The notes under the pieces: model-generated | The model's input: the letters and a program-made list of their open reading frames with translations, nothing else | Told to the model about the DNA's origin: nothing | The model's database searches: none | Position numbers and translations under genes: made by a program | Part shown: positions 15,916 to 24,041 of the stretch, one piece after another | How positions within the stretch are numbered: position 1 is the first letter of the stretch | How the letters are laid out: each line of letters starts with the position of its first letter | Assembly: GCA_017463145.1 (NCBI GenBank) | Contig: JAFTPR010000010.1 | Location: 1 to 36,375 of the forward strand | Direction: 5' to 3' | Length of the DNA: 36,375 nucleotides | DNA from: Clostridia bacterium | GTDB lineage: Bacteria > Bacillota > Clostridia > Christensenellales > Borkfalkiaceae

Positions 15916-17241
15916 TTAACCGTTCATTTTTTTGACGGCAAGGATATGCATAGCGCACTCCACCCGTTTTTTCATCATTGCGCACGTTGTTTCGTACGGC
16001 TCGTCTATGTCGCCGTTGAAATGGTAATTGTTTGCGCTGCACCCGCCGGAACAGATGAATTTTGCGAAACAATCCTCGCATTTTTTCCTCGTAAATACGC
16101 AGGAATTTTTGAATTTTTCCCGAATGTCGGGGCGGGTAATACCCTCGAACACGCTTCCCATACGGAAATTCTTATCCCCTGCAAATTGATGACAGGGATA
16201 CAGATCGCCGTTGGGTGTCACGGAAAAATATTCGTTCCCCGCGCCACAAGCGGAAACCCGTTTGGAAAGACAAGGTCCGCCCTCCAAATCAACGTTAAAA
16301 TGGAAGAAATTGAAACCCTTTCCCTCCGCGTAGCGTTTCAAATACGCGTCGCAAAGATTTTCGTATTCCTTTTCAATCGTCGGTAAATGCTCGTCCGTAA
16401 TCTTCAAGTCGGGAATATCCGTCACTACGGGTTCCATCGAAATAGAGTCTACGCCCTGATCGGCAATGAACAGCACGTCTTTGCCAAAGTCAAGATTTTT
16501 CGCCGTGAACGTACCGCGCACGTAATAGCTCTTTTCTCCGCGCAAGGAAATGAATTTCTTGATTTTATCGATAATCAAATCGAACGTACCCTTGCCGTTT
16601 ACCGTGGTACGGATTGCGTCGTGCACCTCTTTTCGCCCGTCGAGCGAAAGCACAACGTTCTCCATTTCTTCGTTGAAAAATTGTATCGTTTCGTCGTTGA
16701 GAAGCAGGGCGTTGGTCGTCGTCGTGAACAGGAATTTCTTCCCCGCCTTTGCCCCCGCCTCTTTGGCGTAATACACCGTTTGTTTGAGCACGTCGAGATT
16801 CATCAGCGGTTCGCCGCCGAAAAAGTCCATTTCAAGAACCTTTCTTTTGCCGCTGTTTTCAATCAGAAAATCGACGGCTTGCTTCGCCGTCGCAAAGTCC
16901 ATAGACTCCCGTTTTGCGTGGTATGCCCCCTCGTCGGCAAAGCAATATCTGCAACGAAAATTGCAATCGTGGCAGATATGTATGCAAAGCGCCTTAATCT
17001 CCGAACTTTTCAAAGGATACGCCTTGACCTCTTCTTTAAACAAAAGCCCCTGCGCCTTTAACGCCTCTATATCCGATACGGCTTCTTTAATTTGCTCGTC
17101 CGTCAAATACGTGATATCGACGTCTTGTCCCTCTGCCTTTGCTTTGAGGTAATCGGCGGTAGCTTTATCGCTTTCGTGGAGCGAACCGCTGCCCACGTCG
17201 TAAATGTAATTTTTATCTTTGTAGTTAAATACGTGTATCAT
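15916..17241 (-). CDS. scfB: SCIFF peptide maturase, radical SAM/SPASM
   Basis: A 441-residue radical SAM enzyme of the six-cysteine-in-forty-five (SCIFF) maturase family. It installs thioether (Cys-to-alpha/beta/gamma-carbon) cross-links in the SCIFF precursor. The radical SAM cluster motif is CNFRCRYC (Cys93, Cys97, Cys100), preceded by CIHICHD with additional cysteines at 86 and 90, and followed by FFGGEPLMN. The C-terminal SPASM domain contains CGAGNEYFSVTPNGDLYPCH and later Cys residues including CEDCFAKFICSGGC, enough for two auxiliary 4Fe-4S clusters. The N-terminal ~75 residues resemble a peptide-recognition (RRE-like) domain. It lies just downstream of the SCIFF gene, separated by a terminator-like hairpin, so its expression is probably lower than that of the peptide. 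The closest characterised relatives I know are CteB and Tte1186. Confidence 0.95.
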   Translation of the reverse strand: MIHVFNYKDKNYIYDVGSGSLHESDKATADYLKAKAEGQDVDITYLTDEQIKEAVSDIEALKAQGLLFKEEVKAYPLKSSEIKALCIHICHDCNFRCRYCFADEGAYHAKRESMDFATAKQAVDFLIENSGKRKVLEMDFFGGEPLMNLDVLKQTVYYAKEAGAKAGKKFLFTTTTNALLLNDETIQFFNEEMENVVLSLDGRKEVHDAIRTTVNGKGTFDLIIDKIKKFISLRGEKSYYVRGTFTAKNLDFGKDVLFIADQGVDSISMEPVVTDIPDLKITDEHLPTIEKEYENLCDAYLKRYAEGKGFNFFHFNVDLEGGPCLSKRVSACGAGNEYFSVTPNGDLYPCHQFAGDKNFRMGSVFEGITRPDIREKFKNSCVFTRKKCEDCFAKFICSGGCSANNYHFNGDIDEPYETTCAMMKKRVECAMHILAVKKMNG

Positions 17242-17272
17242 ACGTTGTTCCTATCCGCAAACGGCAAAAAAC

Positions 17273-17297
17273 GGCGCGTACGGTACGCGCCTTTTTT
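17273..17297. terminator. Terminator between SCIFF and its maturase
   Basis: An 8-bp perfect stem (GGCGCGTA and its complement, 17273-17280 with 17284-17291) has a 3-base loop and T runs on both strands. On the minus strand it separates scfA from scfB, so it likely lets only part of the transcripts reach the maturase gene. Confidence 0.85.
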
Positions 17298-17321
17298 GCG
17301 TTTTTTCGTTTACTGCCTTAC

Positions 17322-17474
17322 TTATTTGCGTTCGATCTTGTCTTCGCGCGTGATTCTCTCGCAGGATTGATTTCCTACCGTACAGCTCGTCTTGCAAGCG
17401 GATTGGCAAGTGCTTCTGCATTCGCCGCAAGCAGTAACTTTCTTATCTGCGGGTTTTGCGATCGTCTTAATCAT
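17322..17474 (-). CDS. scfA: SCIFF ranthipeptide precursor
   Basis: A 50-residue peptide matching the SCIFF family almost exactly through the core: CGECRSTCQSACKTSC then TVGNQSCE. Its six cysteines are at 16, 19, 23, 27, 31 and 38. The N-terminal ~14 residues act as the leader; the Cys-rich core receives thioether links from the adjacent maturase. The chosen ATG (17474) has GGAGG 5 bases upstream, whereas an upstream in-frame start at 17537 would overlap the -35 box of the promoter. Unusually, the sequence continues 11 residues past the last conserved Cys-Glu with a charged tail (RITREDKIERK). SCIFF peptides are nearly universal in Clostridia; their physiological role remains unclear. Confidence 0.96.
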   Translation of the reverse strand: MIKTIAKPADKKVTACGECRSTCQSACKTSCTVGNQSCERITREDKIERK

Positions 17475-17508
17475 AGCGTCCTCCTGTCCAAAATGATTTG
17501 ATACGTCT

Positions 17509-17537
17509 ATTATAATATACTTTTCCCAAAATTGCAA
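17509..17537 (-). promoter_or_regulatory. scfA promoter
   Basis: Minus-strand TTGCAA (17532-17537), 17-bp spacer, TATAAT (17509-17514). It precedes the GGAGG site of the SCIFF gene and fixes the downstream ATG as the true start. Confidence 0.82.
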
Positions 17538-17568
17538 GCGGTTTACAGGGAAAATACAACATTTTTCC

Positions 17569-17949
17569 TCAACGTGTACGTAAATTCACGGCAATCGCCC
17601 CGAAAACCCCGCCCGCAAACGCCGCAAGCGCAAATTCTGCGAGTATGAGCCACAAAAGAGAAAAATCTCCGCCAATCGCTGAAAACGCAAGATAGGAAAG
17701 CGCCGTGAACAGCACGCCGACGGCTATGCCTTTCAATAGCCCCTTTTCCTCCCGTACGAACGAAAACGCGCCGATACACACCGCAAGCACCTTAATCGTT
17801 TGATTGACGGGATAGATAACCGAACTTTTTATGGGCGCGGCAGTCAAAATACTTGCAAAAATTATCGCTCCGAGAAAGGATAATCCCAACGCCAACCCAA
17901 CACCTTTTACCACTTGAAAAATACCGTTGCCAACCGATTCATTCTGCAT
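17569..17949 (-). CDS. TIGR04086-type membrane protein
   Basis: A 126-residue protein with four hydrophobic segments (about 14-36, 46-64, 70-90 and 95-118) and little else. Length, topology and position between yajC and the SCIFF gene match the TIGR04086 family of putative membrane proteins found at this locus in Clostridia; the function is unknown. The GGAGG ribosome binding site, 8 bases before the ATG, lies entirely inside the 3' arm of the hairpin at 17950-17984. The gene is therefore translated either from messages that read through that terminator, or only when the hairpin is opened. Confidence 0.85.
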   Translation of the reverse strand: MQNESVGNGIFQVVKGVGLALGLSFLGAIIFASILTAAPIKSSVIYPVNQTIKVLAVCIGAFSFVREEKGLLKGIAVGVLFTALSYLAFSAIGGDFSLLWLILAEFALAAFAGGVFGAIAVNLRTR

Positions 17950-17984
17950 AAAAAATACCTCCGCTTTATCGTATGCGGAGGTAT
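17950..17984 (-). terminator. yajC terminator overlapping the next gene's ribosome binding site
   Basis: On the minus strand a perfect 10-bp stem (ATACCTCCGC, 17975-17984, and GCGGAGGTAT, 17955-17964) with a 10-base loop is followed by six T residues and then directly by the ATG of the TIGR04086 gene. The 3' arm contains that gene's GGAGG. One structure therefore looks like both a rho-independent terminator and a ribosome-binding-site sequestering hairpin. Confidence 0.85.
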
Positions 17985-18000
17985 ATTCGTTTAGAAGTGT

Positions 18001-18456
18001 TTATTGTTCGTCGCTCGTTTTTTCTTCTGCGGGCGTCTCTTCTGCGGGCGTTTCAGCAGCCGCCTCGTCTGCGGGAGCCTCCGTTTCGCTCTTCGCTTCG
18101 GGAGCTTTCTTTTCCACTACTGCGTCCGTCTGATAAACGGCTTGCTTATCAAACTTGATATACGCTTTGCCGCTTGCTTCCGTACCCGTTTCCAACACGA
18201 ACGTACCGTCGTCGCAAATTTCTACGACAACACCGCAAATGCCGCCAATCGTCTTGACCTTGTTGCCCGGCTTGATTGCGTCGAGCATATCCATCGTTTC
18301 CTGTTGACGCTTCTTTTGCGTACGTCTGTTATACACCATAAATACAACGAGGATCAAAACGAGGATACCTACCATCAGCCACGTACCCCAAGTGCTGCCG
18401 CCCGTACCCGTACCGGAAGAAGTAGTCGCGCTTGCGCTTAACAAATTAAACAACAT
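18001..18456 (-). CDS. yajC: YajC, accessory Sec translocase protein, with acidic tail
   Basis: A 151-residue protein with one membrane segment (about residues 25-43), then the YajC core: YNRRTQKKRQQE, the loop DAIKPGNKVKTIGGICGVVVE and FVLETG. YajC associates with SecDF and the SecYEG channel. The last ~40 residues are a low-complexity acidic tail of Ala, Pro, Glu and Thr (AETPAEETPAEE) similar in character to the tail on SecF. The ATG has AAGGAG 6 bases upstream and a promoter at 18497. In many Clostridia yajC directly follows tgt; here an ABC operon and the lipoprotein genes lie between them. Confidence 0.92.
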   Translation of the reverse strand: MLFNLLSASATTSSGTGTGGSTWGTWLMVGILVLILVVFMVYNRRTQKKRQQETMDMLDAIKPGNKVKTIGGICGVVVEICDDGTFVLETGTEASGKAYIKFDKQAVYQTDAVVEKKAPEAKSETEAPADEAAAETPAEETPAEEKTSDEQ

Positions 18457-18496
18457 AAAATTCTCCTTAATGCCTTTCGGCGTTTTTCGTACTTAT

Positions 18497-18525
18497 ATAA
18501 TAGCCGTTTTTTCTTTTTTTTGCAA
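18497..18525 (-). promoter_or_regulatory. yajC promoter
   Basis: Minus-strand TTGCAA (18520-18525), 17-bp A-rich spacer, TATTAT (18497-18502). It drives yajC and, by readthrough, the TIGR04086 gene. Confidence 0.75.
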
Positions 18526-18612
18526 GCGATTTCCCGCCATATTTTTCATTTTTTTTATTTTCACCCACATTTCACGCGGCTTTTTCAAGTCTTTTTTCGT
18601 CGAAAGCTACGT

Positions 18613-19557
18613 TCAACGCGTACCTGTCCCTTTATTTTTATCTTTCGCGCGTTTTTTCTCCCGCAGGGCATGCAATACGATATATGCGCCTAACAGCACC
18701 GCAATCGAACCGATCAGCACGATATACATTGTCCATACCTCGACGGTATGCGTGAAAAACTGCAAGTCGCAATCGGCGACCTTTCGAATCCCGTCAATCG
18801 CCTCTTGGGGCAAACCGTCCTTCGCCATCTGCGCGCAAACGCCCCGAAGCGCGTGATTGCGCACAAGCGACGTACCGTACGTGCCAGGGAAGAAGGAAAG
18901 AACCCGTTGCAAGCCCGTTGAAAATTGCGAGATAGGCATATATGCCCCGCAAATAAACCCGCATCCCGAGCTGACAATCGTTCCAACGGCAGAAAGCTGT
19001 CCCTGCGAGGTCAGCGGATAACAGATAAGCGACGACAACGCCGTGCCGAACATCACGAGCAGGAATATATCGAGCGCAAGCAACAATACGTCGAGTGCAG
19101 AGAGAAACCAACCCGTAAACGCAAGGTACGCAAACCCCACGATCGCCGTGACAATCCCGATAAGCATAGCGTTGATCACAGTCGCAAGATAGTAACTCAC
19201 CGCAAGCGTACTCGGCTTAATGGGCGAAACGTCGAAATCCGTTCTTGCCCCCGTTACTTTGTCTTGCACGAGAAAGAGATTGGCGCAAAAAGAAACGGTG
19301 ACTGAACTTACCGCAAGCAGAGAGGACAAAAGCAAACCGCCCACCAAGCCGCCCAATACCTTATCGTCGAACGCAAGCCCCGCAGGCAGGGAGGCGCGGA
19401 AGCTGTCCTCGTACACCTTATAGAGAAACGTTGCATACAGCACAAGCAGAATCAGCGGCGTTATCAGCGACGTAAAGAACATTCCCTTGTCCTTAAAGAA
19501 ACATTTTACGTTCCGTCCGACAAGCACGGGCAACGCTTTTGTATCTACCGTTTTCAT
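18613..19557 (-). CDS. ABC-2 type exporter permease (DrrB-like)
   Basis: A 314-residue integral membrane protein with a short cytoplasmic N-terminus, a first membrane segment near residues 27-47 and about five more further on, the ABC-2 permease layout. The conserved-looking stretch GYMP-type region appears as GFICGAYMPISQF near residue 205, followed by FFPGTYGTSL. The C-terminal ~20 residues are strongly basic. Its ATG overlaps the stop of the ATPase gene upstream (ATGA), so the two form one exporter. The exported substrate is unknown; DrrAB-type systems move drugs, lipids or antibiotics. Confidence 0.88.
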   Translation of the reverse strand: MKTVDTKALPVLVGRNVKCFFKDKGMFFTSLITPLILLVLYATFLYKVYEDSFRASLPAGLAFDDKVLGGLVGGLLLSSLLAVSSVTVSFCANLFLVQDKVTGARTDFDVSPIKPSTLAVSYYLATVINAMLIGIVTAIVGFAYLAFTGWFLSALDVLLLALDIFLLVMFGTALSSLICYPLTSQGQLSAVGTIVSSGCGFICGAYMPISQFSTGLQRVLSFFPGTYGTSLVRNHALRGVCAQMAKDGLPQEAIDGIRKVADCDLQFFTHTVEVWTMYIVLIGSIAVLLGAYIVLHALREKKRAKDKNKGTGTR

Positions 19558-20462
19558 TCCTTTTCTCCTTTCAACGCCTTGCCCGTAACTGCAAGAAATA
19601 CGTCGTCCATTTTTCCTTTTACAATCTCGTAGTCCGTAAACAAATCGGGGTATTGCAAAATCAACGCGGTTGCCTCCTTGGTATTCGCAACCAAAATACG
19701 GAACGCCTCGGGCAATTTTTCATACGGTTTGCCCAACGTTTGCACGTCCTCTTCCGTTACGTTATACAACGTGATACAATCTCGCGTGTACGCATTTTTC
19801 AGCGCAAGCGGCGTACCCTCTGCGGCAATTTTACCGCTGTCGAGAATTACGACGTAATCCGCATCTGCCGCCTCTTCCATATAATGCGTAGTCAAAAACA
19901 CCGTCATACCCTTTTCCTTGCGCAACCCGTCGATAATTCCCCACACCGTCTTGCGCGTCTGCGGATCAAGCCCTGTTGTCGGCTCGTCGAGAATGAGGAT
20001 TTGCGGCTCGTGCAAAAGCGCTCTCGCCACGTCGATCCGGCGGCGTTGTCCGCCCGAAAGCTTGCCGACGGGTCTTTGCAAAATATCACCGATATCAAGT
20101 AATTGGCAAAGCGTTTGCAAGCGCGCCCGAAACGCTTCGCCCGTAATACCGTACAGCGCGGCGCGCGTTTTGAGATTGTCGTATACGGACAGCGGTTTAT
20201 CGAGCGCGGAATTTTGAAATACCACGCCGATTTCACGGCGTATCTTATCGGCGTGTTTGTCGAGATCCTTGCCGTTAATCTCAACCCTGCCCCCGTCCTT
20301 TTCCAATGTACCGCATAAAATGGAGATAGTCGTGCTCTTGCCCGCACCATTTAACCCAAGGAAAGCGAACAGTTCTCCTTTCTTTACACGGAAGCTTACG
20401 TTTTGCACGGCTTTCACCGCCCCGTAACTTTTATACAGACCGTCTATCTTTATTATATCCAT
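19554..20462 (-). CDS. ABC exporter ATP-binding protein (DrrA-like)
   Basis: A 302-residue ATPase with Walker A GLNGAGKST (36-44), signature LSGGQ (135-139), Walker B LILDEP (156-161) and the switch histidine in TTHYMEEA. The ~70-residue C-terminal extension after the nucleotide-binding domain is typical of DrrA/CcmA-type exporters. It overlaps the permease gene by 4 bases and starts 12 bases after the stop of the upstream permease, placing it third in a four-gene operon. Its own ribosome binding site is weak, suggesting coupling. Confidence 0.92.
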   Translation of the reverse strand: MDIIKIDGLYKSYGAVKAVQNVSFRVKKGELFAFLGLNGAGKSTTISILCGTLEKDGGRVEINGKDLDKHADKIRREIGVVFQNSALDKPLSVYDNLKTRAALYGITGEAFRARLQTLCQLLDIGDILQRPVGKLSGGQRRRIDVARALLHEPQILILDEPTTGLDPQTRKTVWGIIDGLRKEKGMTVFLTTHYMEEAADADYVVILDSGKIAAEGTPLALKNAYTRDCITLYNVTEEDVQTLGKPYEKLPEAFRILVANTKEATALILQYPDLFTDYEIVKGKMDDVFLAVTGKALKGEKE

Positions 20463-20474
20463 AATGTCAAATTC

Positions 20475-22058
20475 TTAAAGCTCCTCAAACAGTTTTTCTC
20501 CACGCCGTTTCAGCCATACGCAAAGGAGCAGACTCCCTACTGCAAGCAAAACGACAGCCATGCACAAAAATGCCCAAACAGGCAAATACCGCCTCAACAA
20601 CACGTACGCAAGCGCAAGCGTAAGCACCACGCCCCAACCTGCAAATATAGACACCATCGGCGAAAGACTTTGCTTCACCGCCGCCACTTCGTTCGTCCAA
20701 TGCAGGTTTGGAAATTTCAGATTGATTGCCAACCCCGACAACGCCGTCAAAACAATGACCGCCATAACCGCCAACCAAACAAGCAACGCATACGAAACGG
20801 GCAACGCCAACAAAACGGATAAAACGATATGGCAAATCGTTGCAAGAACAGCCGTTACCAAGATGTGCAACAACAGTTTTGCCGCAAATACAGTACCTGT
20901 TTTTACAGGAGAAGAGCGGACAATCCAAACGCTTTCGCCCTCCAAAGATATGCTTGAAGCCGTCACCCCATTCATTGTGCTCACCATTGCAAGCAGACCT
21001 GCAAGCAACAACACTTTCAAGTCTTTTCCGCCCGCGGTAAGCAACTGCACCATTTCTTTATTCAGGCACAAAAGAACGGGCAATAACAGAAAAAACACCG
21101 CTCCAAGCATGCTGTTCAATAAGATAAGCGGGTTCTTACAAAACCGAAACGTTTCCTTTTTCAACAGGGCGATAAGCACAGAGCTTTGCTTGGCTTTGTT
21201 TTCCTTATACGTCGCTTTCTGTTCTCCACGTTTTTGCGTGACCAGCCAAACGTACGTTACGCTGAGCAGGAAATATACAAGCGCAAACACGCCGATAAAT
21301 ATTCCCGCAAAACCGAGAAAAGACAACGCTTTCCCGCTTGCGCCCAAACCAAACAGCCAAAACGGGAACAGCCACGCCTTGATGGTATTCCCCACCGCCG
21401 CGCCGTGCGTAAGCAAATAGGAAAGATACGTATTTATTTTTGAATACGCCCAAAAATACAGAACGAAAAATGCCAAGGAAAACAAGAGGGTGAACAGGTT
21501 CTTCGCGCGCAGCTTTCGCGTGAGGAGCGCAAGAAGAAATCCCAACACACAGGACAACGCAACCGCGCCAAGCGGCAAAATCACAAGCGAAAGCAGAGCA
21601 AACAAAACCGTGAGCGCAGAAAAAACCGCTTGAATACAATAGCAAACGACGGCGGGTAAATAGATGAGCGCCACGCTGAAAAACGCCGTTACGTACAACC
21701 CGAACATACGGGAAAACAACACCGCCCAAGGCTTAATCGGCATAGAAAAAAGCAAATCGTTATCCTTTGCTTCGTACAGCTTGTTTCGGACAGCAAAAAT
21801 TGTTCCCACCACCGCAAACGCCGTAGCCATAGCAGCAAAGAATGCGAAATATACCCACGCAAGCCCGCCGTTGACAAGCGGCAGGCAAAGCTTTTCCGCC
21901 ATCATATAGAACATTGCAATCATCACAACCACAACGTACAGCATCAAAACACCAAACCCGATCACCGCACCCTTAGAACGGCGTTTGCCGTTTTTTGCGT
22001 CAATCAGAAAAAAGGACAACGTTTCCAAAAGCTGTTTTTTAAGCAATGCTTTTACCAT
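20475..22058 (-). CDS. Large ABC exporter permease (EcsB/YthQ-like role)
   Basis: A 527-residue polytopic protein with roughly twelve hydrophobic segments and a basic N-terminus. A central cytoplasmic region (about residues 270-300, rich in Lys/Glu/Gln) splits it into two halves. The motif GESVWIVRSSPVK near residue 380 resembles the SLEGxxxWxLKxxPI element of putative ABC-2 exporters of this size in Firmicutes. Its ATPase partner is encoded directly upstream, 10 bases away. The substrate is unknown; relatives have been linked to membrane stress or protease-related export, but that cannot be read here. Confidence 0.8.
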   Translation of the reverse strand: MVKALLKKQLLETLSFFLIDAKNGKRRSKGAVIGFGVLMLYVVVVMIAMFYMMAEKLCLPLVNGGLAWVYFAFFAAMATAFAVVGTIFAVRNKLYEAKDNDLLFSMPIKPWAVLFSRMFGLYVTAFFSVALIYLPAVVCYCIQAVFSALTVLFALLSLVILPLGAVALSCVLGFLLALLTRKLRAKNLFTLLFSLAFFVLYFWAYSKINTYLSYLLTHGAAVGNTIKAWLFPFWLFGLGASGKALSFLGFAGIFIGVFALVYFLLSVTYVWLVTQKRGEQKATYKENKAKQSSVLIALLKKETFRFCKNPLILLNSMLGAVFFLLLPVLLCLNKEMVQLLTAGGKDLKVLLLAGLLAMVSTMNGVTASSISLEGESVWIVRSSPVKTGTVFAAKLLLHILVTAVLATICHIVLSVLLALPVSYALLVWLAVMAVIVLTALSGLAINLKFPNLHWTNEVAAVKQSLSPMVSIFAGWGVVLTLALAYVLLRRYLPVWAFLCMAVVLLAVGSLLLCVWLKRRGEKLFEEL

Positions 22059-22068
22059 AATCCTATCC

Positions 22069-22770
22069 TCACTCCACGGTGTCGAGAAACGCGCTTTCCA
22101 AGCTCTCGTCCCCTTTCACCTCGGACATGCCGCCCGCTTTTATCAATTTGCCGCCCTTTATAATCGCCACTTTATCACACAACCTTTCCGCCACGTCCAA
22201 CACGTGCGTAGAGAAAAAGATTGCGCCGCCGCGGCGGCAAATATCCCGCATAATTTCTTTTAAGGAATGTGCCGCTTTGGGATCTAACCCTACGAACGGT
22301 TCGTCCATTACAAGGAGTTTCGGTTCGTGCATAAGCGCGGAAATGAGCGCAAGTTTTTGTTTCATTCCGTGCGAATATGCCCCAATCGGTTGCGCTAAGT
22401 CCCCCGTCAGAGAAAAGATTTCCCCGTATTTTTCGATACGCTCCGTACGCTCTTTTCCCACCCCGTAAATATCCGCAATGAAATTGAGGTACTGTATCCC
22501 CGTCATAAAAGCGTATAAATCGGGATTATCGGGAATGTAGGCAAGCCTCTTTTTTGCCTCGATCGGGTCTTTCCGCACGGAAATACCGTCCACGTAAATT
22601 TCTCCCTCTTCAAATCCGAGAATCCCCACGCACGCCTTTAACGTCGTGGTTTTTCCCGCGCCGTTATGCCCGATAAACCCGTAAATCTCCCCCTCCTGTA
22701 TATGCAAGGACAGGTTATCCACCGCCTTTTTCTCCCCATAGCTCTTGCTCAAATGTTCGATACGAAGCAT
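22069..22770 (-). CDS. ABC exporter ATP-binding protein (EcsA-like)
   Basis: A 233-residue ATPase with Walker A GHNGAGKTT (34-42), a degenerate signature YSHGMKQ (132-138), Walker B LLVMDEP (152-158) and a switch histidine in FSTHVLDVAE. The YSHGMKQ form and short C-terminus fit the EcsA/YthP group of exporter ATPases. It is the first gene of the four-gene ABC operon: AGGAGG-type site GGAGG before the ATG and promoter at 22805. Confidence 0.92.
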   Translation of the reverse strand: MLRIEHLSKSYGEKKAVDNLSLHIQEGEIYGFIGHNGAGKTTTLKACVGILGFEEGEIYVDGISVRKDPIEAKKRLAYIPDNPDLYAFMTGIQYLNFIADIYGVGKERTERIEKYGEIFSLTGDLAQPIGAYSHGMKQKLALISALMHEPKLLVMDEPFVGLDPKAAHSLKEIMRDICRRGGAIFFSTHVLDVAERLCDKVAIIKGGKLIKAGGMSEVKGDESLESAFLDTVE

Positions 22771-22804
22771 TTCTTTCCTCCGTTTATGGTTTATTGATAT
22801 TAAA

Positions 22805-22834
22805 ATGATATCACATTGATAGCTTTCTTGTCAA
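22805..22834 (-). promoter_or_regulatory. Promoter of the ABC operon
   Basis: Minus-strand TTGACA (22829-22834), 18-bp spacer, TATCAT (22805-22810). An imperfect inverted repeat (TGATAT/ATATCA, seven bases apart) overlaps the -10 and start region and could be an operator. Confidence 0.65.
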
Positions 22835-22861
22835 GCATTTTGCCATATAAATTGAGAAATA

Positions 22862-22883
22862 CGGTCGGAATTTTTTCCGACCG
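22862..22883 (-). terminator. tgt terminator
   Basis: A 9-bp perfect stem (CGGTCGGAA, 22862-22870, with 22875-22883) has a 4-base loop, just after the tgt stop codon. The tail on the minus strand is TATTTCTC, so termination strength is moderate. Confidence 0.75.
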
Positions 22884-22898
22884 CAAATTTTTCTATGC

Positions 22899-24041
<1,143 letters not shown>

